Of a DNA stretch of 13,769 bases, positions 8,335-13,769 are shown one piece after another. The stretch is from JAWVZU01 sp033722075. Lineage in GTDB: Bacteria; Pseudomonadota; Gammaproteobacteria; Xanthomonadales; SZUA-38. The position numbers and the translations under genes were made by a program. The notes beneath the pieces are model-generated. The model was not told the DNA's origin. It made no database searches and was given only the letters and a program-made list of their open reading frames with translations. Within the stretch, counting starts at the first letter, position 1; every line of letters starts with the position of its first letter. The DNA lies in the NCBI GenBank assembly GCA_033722075.1, contig JAWVZU010000082.1:1-13769 (forward strand). The letters run 5' to 3'.

Positions 8335-9598
8335 GGATCGCTGCCTCCAAGCGGTCGACAAAGTGGACCACGTCCTGAAACCGGTTGTACATCGGCACCG
8401 GTGCCACCCGGATGACATCCGGTTCCCGCCAGTCGGCCACGACATCATCGGCCTCGAGAGCTTCGAAGACCGGGCGCCCATCCCCGTGCCGCAGGCGCAG
8501 GGAGAGCTGACAGCCGCGCCGCTCCGGATCGGCGGGCGTACGGATTTCAATCGCCGAATCGAGGCGCTGCCGGATTCCCGTTTCGAGGTAGCCGGTGAGG
8601 CGAAGCGATTTTTCACGCAGGACCTGCATTCCCGCTCGCTCGAAAAGTGGCAGGGAGGCCCGTAGCGGCGCGAGCGCCAGGATCGGGGGGTTGCTCAGCT
8701 GCCAGCCTTCCGCCCCATAGCTCGGTTGGAAACGGGGGCCCATCCTGAAGCGCGTGGACTTTTCGTGGCCCCACCAGCCGGCGAAGCGTGGCAGGTCGTC
8801 ACTCCGGGCATGCCGCTCGTGAACGAAACAGCCGGCCACGGCACCGGGCCCGCAGTTGAGATACTTGTAGGAGCACCACACGGCAAAGTCGGGCCCCCAG
8901 TCGTGAAGCGCCAGCGGCACGTTGCCTGCCGCATGGGCCAGGTCGAGACCCACCCGGCAACCGTACTGGCGCCCCAGGCGGCAGATCTCCTCCATGTTCT
9001 GCAGCTGCCCGGACAGATACTGGACGCCGGGCATGAGGATGAGGGCCACCTCGTCGCCCTGCCGGTCGAGGTATTCGGCGAGGGTGTCGAGCGAAACGCT
9101 GGCCGACCCCGGTTCATCTTCGAGCTCGACCAGGGCGTCTTCCGGGTCGAGTCCGTGGTAGCGGATCTGGGAACAGACCGCGTAGCGATCGGAGGGGAAC
9201 GCCTGCCTTTCCATCACGATGCGTCTGCGCGAGCCCTGAGGTCGATAGAAGCTCACCATCATCAGGTGCAGGTTGACCGTGAGCGAATTCATGGCGACCA
9301 CCTCGTGGCGCAGCGCCCCGACCACGCCCGCCAGCGGCTCGGTCACGAATTCGTGGTAGGGCATCCAGGGATGTTCGCCCTGGAAGTGACCCTCGACCCC
9401 CAGCCGTTCCCAGTCGTCGAGTTCCGCGACCACGGCGCGTCTTGCCTCGGCCGGCTGGAGACCTAGCGAATTGCCGCAGAGATAGATCTTTGGGCGACCG
9501 CCGGCGCCGACCGGGAAATGAAACTGGCGCTGGAATTCCCGCAGCGGGTCCGCTTCGTCCAGGGTCCGTGCGACCGCCAGGGAGAACTCGTCACTCAT
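8327..9598 (-). CDS. kynU: Kynureninase
   Basis: PLP-dependent hydrolase that cleaves 3-hydroxykynurenine (or kynurenine) to 3-hydroxyanthranilate (or anthranilate) and alanine. The 423-residue product has the usual length and fold-type-I layout: YLCGNSLGLQP (39-49), the NSLTVNLHLMM phosphate/ring region, GLDLAHAAGN with the aspartate that contacts the PLP pyridine nitrogen, and the Schiff-base lysine K245 in CSYKYLN. FAGWWGHE and QPSYGAEGWQLSNPP are kynureninase signatures. It overlaps the upstream decarboxylase gene by 4 bp (ATGA) and the downstream kmo by 8 bp. It has no good ribosome binding site of its own, so translational coupling is likely. In this operon the substrate is most likely 3-hydroxykynurenine. 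Confidence 0.97.
   Translation of the reverse strand: MSDEFSLAVARTLDEADPLREFQRQFHFPVGAGGRPKIYLCGNSLGLQPAEARRAVVAELDDWERLGVEGHFQGEHPWMPYHEFVTEPLAGVVGALRHEVVAMNSLTVNLHLMMVSFYRPQGSRRRIVMERQAFPSDRYAVCSQIRYHGLDPEDALVELEDEPGSASVSLDTLAEYLDRQGDEVALILMPGVQYLSGQLQNMEEICRLGRQYGCRVGLDLAHAAGNVPLALHDWGPDFAVWCSYKYLNCGPGAVAGCFVHERHARSDDLPRFAGWWGHEKSTRFRMGPRFQPSYGAEGWQLSNPPILALAPLRASLPLFERAGMQVLREKSLRLTGYLETGIRQRLDSAIEIRTPADPERRGCQLSLRLRHGDGRPVFEALEADDVVADWREPDVIRVAPVPMYNRFQDVVHFVDRLEAAIHG
8344..8348 (-). promoter_or_regulatory. Ribosome binding site for kmo
   Basis: GGAGG on the minus strand, 9 nt before the ATG at 8334 and inside the 3' end of kynureninase. It decides the kmo start against the longer open frame to 8616. 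Confidence 0.75.
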
Positions 9599-10599
9599 GC
9601 GAAAGCTGCTGCATCCAGTCCAAGCCAGTCCAGGGCCGTGCCGGCGTAGATTGCACGCCGCGCCTCATCGTCCAGTTCCAGCGCTTCGATGGCACTGCCG
9701 GGCTGCTGTTCCCCCAGGGGGAAGGGATAGTCCGTGCCCAGCATGATGCGCTCGGCGCCGAAGAGGTCGACCAGGTAATGCAACGCTTGCGGGTCGTGGA
9801 CCACGGAGTCGATGTAGAAGCGATCGAGGTATTCCCGGGGATTCCTCTCGTTGCGGATCGCCACCAGGTCCGGGCGCATGCGAAAACCATGCTCGATGCG
9901 TCCGATCGTGAACGGAAAGGAGCCGCCCCCGTGGGCAAGGCATACGCGCAGCCGGGGCAAGCGCTCGAGCACGCCGCCGAAGATCAGGCAGCAGGCCGCG
10001 CGGGACTGCTCCGCCGGCATGCCGACCAGCCAGGGGAGCCAGTAGTCCGGCATGCTGTCCATGCCCATCATCTCCCAGGGATGAACCAGCAGAGCCATAT
10101 CCAGGTCGGCCATCGCCTCCAGTACCGGGAAGAGCTCCGGCGCGTCCAGATTCCAGGAGTTGATGTGGGAGCCCACCTGGATCCCGCGCAGACCGATATC
10201 GCGGCAACGCTCCAGTTCCCGGACGGCCAGGTCCGGCGCCTGCATCGGCAGCGTGCCGAGGCCGATGTAGTGCGCCGGGTGCTCATCGACCACCCGGGCG
10301 ATCTGGTCGTTGAGATACTGTCCCAGTTCCAGCGCATACTCGCCGGGCGCCCAGTAGCTGAACATGACCGGCACGGTGCTGATCACCTGGACCTGAACAC
10401 CGAAGCGCGCGTATTCCTCGATCCGGCATTGCGGGTCATAGCAGTTCTCCCAGACTTCGCGGAAGAATTTCCCGTCCTTGTAGATCCGGGTGCGACCTTC
10501 GCTGTGATCCATGTAGGGAAATCCCGGCAGATCATATTTCTCCGCCAGGTTGGGCCACTCGCGGGGGAGTACGTGAGCGTGCGTGTCTATCTTCAGCAT
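9595..10599 (-). CDS. nbaD: 2-amino-3-carboxymuconate-6-semialdehyde decarboxylase (ACMSD)
   Basis: Zinc amidohydrolase-superfamily decarboxylase that converts ACMS to 2-aminomuconate semialdehyde, diverting it from spontaneous cyclization to quinolinate. The 334 residues match the length of characterized bacterial ACMSDs. Metal and catalytic positions are visible: the N-terminal HxH (H7, H9 in IDTHAHVLP), H173 in LLVHPWEMMG, H223 in AHGGGSFPF and D290 in GTDYPFPLGE. The latter three correspond to the known metal-binding or catalytic His, His and Asp of the Pseudomonas enzyme. The HPWEMMG and DYPFPLGE strings separate it from other amidohydrolase-2 decarboxylases. A strong GGGAGG site precedes the ATG, and 15 bp separate it from the dioxygenase gene. 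The symbol follows Pseudomonas fluorescens KU-7 naming from memory. Confidence 0.96.
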   Translation of the reverse strand: MLKIDTHAHVLPREWPNLAEKYDLPGFPYMDHSEGRTRIYKDGKFFREVWENCYDPQCRIEEYARFGVQVQVISTVPVMFSYWAPGEYALELGQYLNDQIARVVDEHPAHYIGLGTLPMQAPDLAVRELERCRDIGLRGIQVGSHINSWNLDAPELFPVLEAMADLDMALLVHPWEMMGMDSMPDYWLPWLVGMPAEQSRAACCLIFGGVLERLPRLRVCLAHGGGSFPFTIGRIEHGFRMRPDLVAIRNERNPREYLDRFYIDSVVHDPQALHYLVDLFGAERIMLGTDYPFPLGEQQPGSAIEALELDDEARRAIYAGTALDWLGLDAAAFA

Positions 10600-10605
10600 G
10601 CGCAG

Positions 10606-10611
10606 CCTCCC
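10606..10611 (-). promoter_or_regulatory. Strong ribosome binding site for the ACMSD gene
   Basis: GGGAGG on the minus strand, 6 nt before the ATG at 10599, in the only non-overlapping junction (10600-10614) of the six-gene operon. It suggests independently efficient initiation on ACMSD. Confidence 0.8.
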
Positions 10612-10614
10612 AGG

Positions 10615-11127
10615 CTACTTTTCCGGCGCGGGGTTGAGGTGACCGCACTCATTGCAGGTCCGATGTTCGGTGCTGCCGTAGAAGCGCTCGAACACCGGGG
10701 GAAACTGGGTTTCGATATCCTCCAGGTGGAAATACTCTTCATAGAGCTTGTGGTCGCATTTCTCGCAAAACCACATGAGACCATCGAGTTCGTGCTCGAA
10801 ACGTTGCCGCTCGATCACCAGGCCGACGGTGCCCTCGAAGCGCTGAGGCGAGTGCGGCACGCGCGGCGGCAGGAGAAAGATCTCTCCCTCCCGGATGGGA
10901 ATGTCCCGGGGACCCTCGGTCTCCATTATGCGCAAGTTCATGTCGCCTTCGATCTGGTAGAAGAACTCCGGCCCCTCGTCGTAATGGTAGTCGGTGCGCA
11001 CGTTGGGGCCGCCTACGACCATGCAGATGAACTCCCCGTCGGACCAGATGCATTTATTGCCGACCGGGGGTTTCAGCAGATGTCGATGTTCCTCGATCCA
11101 CTCCATGAAATTGATCGGTGGGGTCAT
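10615..11127 (-). CDS. nbaC: 3-hydroxyanthranilate 3,4-dioxygenase
   Basis: Cupin-fold extradiol dioxygenase that opens 3-hydroxyanthranilate to ACMS with Fe(II) and oxygen. The 170-residue product carries the facial triad H48 and E54 (YHYDEGPEFFYQ) plus H92 (PRVPHSPQR), and R44, R96 and E106 at positions matching substrate-binding residues of the Cupriavidus enzyme. The C-terminus keeps the second, rubredoxin-like metal site of the bacterial form: C121 and C124 (CEKC), C158 and C161 (CNEC). The start at 11127 is set by homology (MTPPINFMEW), a GGAG site 7 nt upstream and a 4-bp ATGA overlap with the RidA gene; the open frame to 11607 is a shadow of the genes upstream. Its unstable product is the branch point between decarboxylation and quinolinate formation, and the decarboxylase is encoded next. 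Confidence 0.97.
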   Translation of the reverse strand: MTPPINFMEWIEEHRHLLKPPVGNKCIWSDGEFICMVVGGPNVRTDYHYDEGPEFFYQIEGDMNLRIMETEGPRDIPIREGEIFLLPPRVPHSPQRFEGTVGLVIERQRFEHELDGLMWFCEKCDHKLYEEYFHLEDIETQFPPVFERFYGSTEHRTCNECGHLNPAPEK

Positions 11128-11549
11128 GGCTGATCTCCAAGATGGGCGATACATTTCAGTTCGATTGCGATGGGGGTGGGGAGCGCCCCGACCTCGAGGG
11201 TCGTGCGGCACGGCTGATGTTCGGTGAAGTATTCCGCATAGACGGCATTGAAGCGCTTGAAATCGCGCTTCATGTCGGTGAGGAAGACCGTGACGTCGAC
11301 CAGCGATGTCCAGCTGGCGCCCGCCGATTCCAGAATCCGCCTCACGTTGCCGAACACCGAGTGGCACTGGGCCTCGATATCGTAGTCGATCAGGTTGCCG
11401 TCGGCGTCGTAGCGATTGCCGGGAATCGCGTTGGTTCCGGCCTCGCGTGGACCGACGCCCGACAGAAAAAGGAGATCCCCGACCCGGCGGGCATGCGGGT
11501 AGCGTCCCACGGGTTGCGGGGCGTTGTCGGCCTGAAAGCTGTCGGTCAT
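11124..11549 (-). CDS. nbaF: RidA-family protein, probable 2-aminomuconate deaminase
   Basis: A 141-residue member of the RidA/YjgF family. Known 2-aminomuconate deaminases (AmnD and NbaF of Pseudomonas) belong to this family and hydrolyse the enamine to 4-oxalocrotonate plus ammonia. The protein has the RidA core from LLFLSGVGPRE through RRILESAGASW and DVTVFLTDM. The active-site arginine is R115 (PCRTTLEV), with E130 (AIELKCIA) at the position of the conserved glutamate. It is slightly longer than typical 125-130 residue RidA proteins, with an insertion near residues 36-56. Position decides the specific call: it sits between the aminomuconate-semialdehyde dehydrogenase gene (ATGA overlap) and the dioxygenase gene (ATGA overlap). 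A general imine-detoxifying RidA role cannot be excluded. The ribosome binding site is weak, so coupling to the upstream gene is likely. Confidence 0.88.
   Translation of the reverse strand: MTDSFQADNAPQPVGRYPHARRVGDLLFLSGVGPREAGTNAIPGNRYDADGNLIDYDIEAQCHSVFGNVRRILESAGASWTSLVDVTVFLTDMKRDFKRFNAVYAEYFTEHQPCRTTLEVGALPTPIAIELKCIAHLGDQP
11135..11138 (-). promoter_or_regulatory. Ribosome binding site for 3-hydroxyanthranilate dioxygenase
   Basis: GGAG (within TTGGAGA) on the minus strand, 7 nt before the ATG at 11127. It supports the short start over the extended open frame. Confidence 0.65.
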
Positions 11550-12991
11550 GCCTGATCCAATCCAATGCAGACGTTCTTGGGCTCGGTGAAAAACCGCATG
11601 GCCTCAAAGCCGCCTTCGCGTCCCAGTCCCGAGTGTTTCACCCCGCCGAACGGCGTACGCAGATCCCGGACCAGCCAGCAGTTCACCCAGATGATTCCCG
11701 CTTCCAGGGCCGCCGCGACGCGATGACAACGCCCGACGTCCCGGCTCCAGAGCGAGGCTGCCAGACCATACTCGACTCCGTTGGCGATCGCTACCGCCTC
11801 CGCTTCGTCATCGAAGGGAAGCAGGGTTACCACCGGACCGAAGATCTCCTCGTGATTGGTGCGGCAAGCTGCGGGCAAGCCGTCGATGACCGTCGGCGCG
11901 ACGAAGAACCCGTCCTGGCAACGCCCCGGGACCTTGACCTGATGACCCCCGCAGAGCACCTCACCACCTTCCTGGCGGGCCACTTCGATGCAGCCGAGCA
12001 CCTTCTCCTGGTGCGCCCGGGATACGAGCGCGCCCTGGTCGACGTCGGGGTCTCGTGGATCTCCGACCTTCAACCCTCGCGCGGCTTCGACGAAGCGATC
12101 CCGGAACCGCTCATAAACGCTTCGCTCCACCAGGATGCGCGAGCCGCACAGACAGATCTGGCCCTGGTTGGCGAACGCGGCGCGCAGGCTGCCGGTCAGT
12201 GCCGCCTCCAGGTCTGCGTCGGCGAAAACGATTGTGGGGTTCTTGCCGCCGAGTTCGAGCGATACCTTGCGGAATTCCGGCGCCAGCTTGGAGGCGATCC
12301 AGGCGCCGGCCCTCGTGCTCCCGGTGAAGGACACCGCCTTGATGTCCGGATGGGTCACGAGTGCGCCGCCGGCAAGGGGACCCTCACCGTGGATGACGTT
12401 GAAGACCCCTCGGGGCAGGCCGGCCTCGAGACTCAGTTCGGCAAGGCGATGCGCCGTGGCGGGTGTGACTTCCGACGGTTTTCCGATGACCGTGTTGCCC
12501 GCCGCCAGCGCAGGGGCGATCTTCCAGGAAAACAGGTACAGCGGCAGGTTCCAGGGCGAGATACAGGCAACGGGGCCCAGGGGCTGGCGCAAGGTGTAGT
12601 TGACGAAACTCCCCTCCGCGTGGGATTCGCTTGCAAACTGGGTGCCGGCGGCGGCAAAAAAACGCAGGTTGGAGGTCACCCGGGGAATGTCGATCTGTCG
12701 CGCCAGGCTGACCGGTTTGCCGTTGTCGCGGGATTCGAGTTCCGCCAGCTCATCGAGTTCCCGTTCGACCAGATCGGCAAGCCGGTTCAAATAGTGGGCG
12801 CGCTCGGCGGCGGGCGTTGCGGCCCACTCCGGAAAGGCCTCGCGAGCCGCCGCTACCGCGGCTGCGACATCGGCGTGGTCCGAGTTCGGGACCCGGCCGT
12901 AGACCTGCCCGGTGGCCGGTTCCACGTTGTCCAGCCACTGGCCTGCGACCGGCTCGACGAAATCCCCGTTGACGTAGTTCTGCAACTCCAC
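11546..12991 (-). CDS. nbaE: 2-aminomuconate-6-semialdehyde dehydrogenase (ALDH superfamily)
   Basis: NAD-dependent aldehyde dehydrogenase oxidizing 2-aminomuconate semialdehyde to 2-aminomuconate. With the GTG start at 12991 the product is 481 residues, close to family length. Catalytic residues are E246 (LELGGKNP), C280 (NQGQIC) and N148 (SPWNLPL). R98 and R442 (WLVRDLRTPFGG) fall at a constant offset of about 22 from the two substrate-carboxylate arginines I recall for Pseudomonas AMSDH (R120, R464). This favours AMSDH over a betaine- or succinate-semialdehyde dehydrogenase. The frame is open up to an ATG at 13066, with another ATG at 13036, but the extra residues (low complexity, unlike ALDH) do not look native; the fold begins at VELQNYVNGDF. 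No Shine-Dalgarno precedes the GTG. It is the first gene of the operon, overlapping the RidA gene by 4 bp. Confidence 0.92.
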   Translation of the reverse strand: MELQNYVNGDFVEPVAGQWLDNVEPATGQVYGRVPNSDHADVAAAVAAAREAFPEWAATPAAERAHYLNRLADLVERELDELAELESRDNGKPVSLARQIDIPRVTSNLRFFAAAGTQFASESHAEGSFVNYTLRQPLGPVACISPWNLPLYLFSWKIAPALAAGNTVIGKPSEVTPATAHRLAELSLEAGLPRGVFNVIHGEGPLAGGALVTHPDIKAVSFTGSTRAGAWIASKLAPEFRKVSLELGGKNPTIVFADADLEAALTGSLRAAFANQGQICLCGSRILVERSVYERFRDRFVEAARGLKVGDPRDPDVDQGALVSRAHQEKVLGCIEVARQEGGEVLCGGHQVKVPGRCQDGFFVAPTVIDGLPAACRTNHEEIFGPVVTLLPFDDEAEAVAIANGVEYGLAASLWSRDVGRCHRVAAALEAGIIWVNCWLVRDLRTPFGGVKHSGLGREGGFEAMRFFTEPKNVCIGLDQA

Positions 12992-13039
12992 GGTTGGATT
13001 GTAACGAAAAGCGGTACTCGCGGTATTTCCACACATTTG

Positions 13040-13048
13040 TGCGATAAT
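13040..13048 (+). promoter_or_regulatory. Extended -10 promoter candidate for the acyl-CoA dehydrogenase gene
   Basis: TGCGATAAT matches the TGn extended -10 plus a TATAAT-like hexamer (5 of 6). No good -35 box is seen 16-18 bp upstream, which is tolerated in extended -10 promoters. A transcript would start near 13055 and leave a leader of about 30 nt containing the AAAGGA ribosome binding site. Confidence 0.45.
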
Positions 13049-13069
13049 TTCAGGCTGTCTCCACAAAGC

Positions 13070-13075
13070 AAAGGA
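13070..13075 (+). promoter_or_regulatory. Ribosome binding site for the acyl-CoA dehydrogenase gene
   Basis: AAAGGA, 8 nt before the ATG at 13084. It fixes the start of the partial gene. Confidence 0.7.
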
Positions 13076-13083
13076 CTGATCTG

Positions 13084-13769
13084 ATGGACTTCAAGTTCAG
13101 TGATGAACAGCAGATGATTCGTGATGCCGCGAGGGACTTCGCCCAGAGCGAGATCGCCCCGATCGCAGCCGAGTACGACCAGAGCGGGGAGTTTCCGCTG
13201 CATACGATTCAGAAGATGGGCGAACTGGGCCTCATGGGCATCGAAGTGCCCGACGCCTACGGCGGCGCCTCCCTGGATACCATCGGTTACGTTCTCGCGT
13301 TGAAGGAGATCAGTGCGGCGGATGCGGCGCATGGAACGATCATGTCCGTCAACAACTCGCTCTATGCGAACGGGCTGATGAAATACGGCACCGAAGAGCA
13401 GCGCCAGACCTTCCTCAAGCCGGTGGCCTCGGGCGAGGAAATCGGAGCCTACGCCCTGACGGAGCCGCAGTCCGGTTCGGACGCCTCGAACATGCGGGTG
13501 CGTGCCGTCGCGTCTGCCGACGGCAGCTACTACACGATCAACGGCAAGAAATCCTGGATCACGTCGGGTCCGGTGGCGCGTTTCATGGTGCTCTTCGCCG
13601 TGACCGATCCGGAAGCCGGTTCCCGTGGCATCACGGCGTTCATGGTCGACACGGAACGGGACGGATTCGCCCGCGGCAAGACCGAGCCCAAGCTGGGGAT
13701 TCGCGCTTCGGCGACCTGCGAGGTGGAATTCACGGATTACGAATGTCCGGCCGAATGGGTGCTGGGCAA
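13084..13769 (+). CDS. Acyl-CoA dehydrogenase, 3'-truncated by window edge
   Basis: FAD-dependent dehydrogenase introducing the alpha,beta double bond in an acyl-CoA, passing electrons to electron-transfer flavoprotein. 228 residues are visible from ATG, about 60 percent of a usual 380-residue enzyme; the catalytic glutamate region lies beyond the window. The N-terminal helical domain (MDFKFSDEQQMIRD, then GIEVPDAYGG) and the FAD/substrate signature YALTEPQSGSDASNM are clear, followed by the beta-domain NGKKSWITSG. The pattern resembles short-chain (butyryl-type) enzymes more than glutaryl-CoA or isovaleryl-CoA dehydrogenases, but chain-length specificity cannot be read from this portion. It has its own ribosome binding site and an extended -10 promoter candidate, and is divergent from the kynurenine operon. 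A functional link to tryptophan catabolism is possible but unproven. Confidence 0.93.
   Translation, partial: MDFKFSDEQQMIRDAARDFAQSEIAPIAAEYDQSGEFPLHTIQKMGELGLMGIEVPDAYGGASLDTIGYVLALKEISAADAAHGTIMSVNNSLYANGLMKYGTEEQRQTFLKPVASGEEIGAYALTEPQSGSDASNMRVRAVASADGSYYTINGKKSWITSGPVARFMVLFAVTDPEAGSRGITAFMVDTERDGFARGKTEPKLGIRASATCEVEFTDYECPAEWVLG

Larger units (their letters stand above)
12992..13083. promoter_or_regulatory. Divergent control region between the kynurenine operon and the acyl-CoA dehydrogenase gene
   Basis: This 92-bp, relatively AT-rich gap must hold promoters for both directions. Visible elements: an extended -10 candidate on plus (13040-13048), a CACA-TT-TGTG dyad (13032-13041) abutting it, a direct repeat of GCGGTA (13011-13016 and 13020-13025), and on minus a TACAAT hexamer (12998-13003) six bases before the GTG start of the dehydrogenase. 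No regulator gene is adjacent within the window. Confidence 0.6.

Noticed and set aside
8335..8616. N-terminal extension of kynurenine 3-monooxygenase
   Set aside because: The extra residues are kynureninase read in another frame; the ATG at 8334 has a ribosome binding site and begins right at the FAD-binding homology.
9442..11133. Plus-strand open frame (563 codons) spanning kynureninase, ACMSD and dioxygenase on the opposite strand
   Set aside because: Crosses three well-supported minus-strand genes and has no coherent fold signature.
11128..11607. N-terminal extension of the 3-hydroxyanthranilate dioxygenase frame
   Set aside because: Overlaps the whole RidA gene in another frame; dioxygenase homology and a ribosome binding site place the start at 11127.
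10615..12991. NAD (quinolinate) biosynthesis cluster
   Set aside because: No quinolinate phosphoribosyltransferase is present, and ACMSD plus the aminomuconate steps direct ACMS away from quinolinate.
11306..13084. Plus-strand open frame (592 codons) opposite the aldehyde dehydrogenase and RidA genes
   Set aside because: Shadow of genes with conserved catalytic residues on the minus strand; no recognizable product.

Overview
The window looks like a high-GC gammaproteobacterial chromosome segment. By protein flavour it could be a Lysobacterales/Xanthomonadales- or Wenzhouxiangella-like marine or soil heterotroph; that placement is an inference from gene content and the secreted-protein architecture, not a search result. 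It is densely coded, with almost no intergenic DNA. I see no tRNA, rRNA, CRISPR array, insertion sequence or phage gene.

Left block, plus strand (1-6946): the 3' two-thirds of a glutathione reductase gene (gor), an 8-bp overlap into a very large secreted subtilisin-like S8 protease (1375 aa), then after a 33-bp spacer carrying a perfect 7-bp inverted repeat, an exported protein with a helical-repeat N-terminal half and a SUMF1/FGE-like C-terminal domain that lacks the usual FGE cysteines.

Central block, minus strand (12991 down to 6943): a six-gene operon for kynurenine degradation through 3-hydroxyanthranilate. Transcription order is aminomuconate-semialdehyde dehydrogenase, RidA-family 2-aminomuconate deaminase, 3-hydroxyanthranilate dioxygenase, ACMS decarboxylase, kynureninase, kynurenine 3-monooxygenase. 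All junctions overlap by 4 or 8 bp except one 15-bp gap with its own strong ribosome binding site. Together they should take kynurenine to 3-hydroxykynurenine, 3-hydroxyanthranilate, 2-amino-3-carboxymuconate semialdehyde (ACMS), 2-aminomuconate semialdehyde, 2-aminomuconate and 4-oxalocrotonate. The ACMS decarboxylase and the two later enzymes point to catabolism, not quinolinate/NAD synthesis. Tryptophan 2,3-dioxygenase, kynurenine formamidase, the enzymes after 4-oxalocrotonate and any dedicated regulator are not in the window.

Right edge, plus strand (13084-13769): the 5' part of an acyl-CoA dehydrogenase gene, divergent from the kynurenine operon across a 92-bp control region with an extended -10 promoter candidate on the plus strand.

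The window is largely orthodox. The parts least explained by known pathways are the secreted protease / pseudo-FGE pair and its spacer dyad, and the unusual start of the kynurenine operon.
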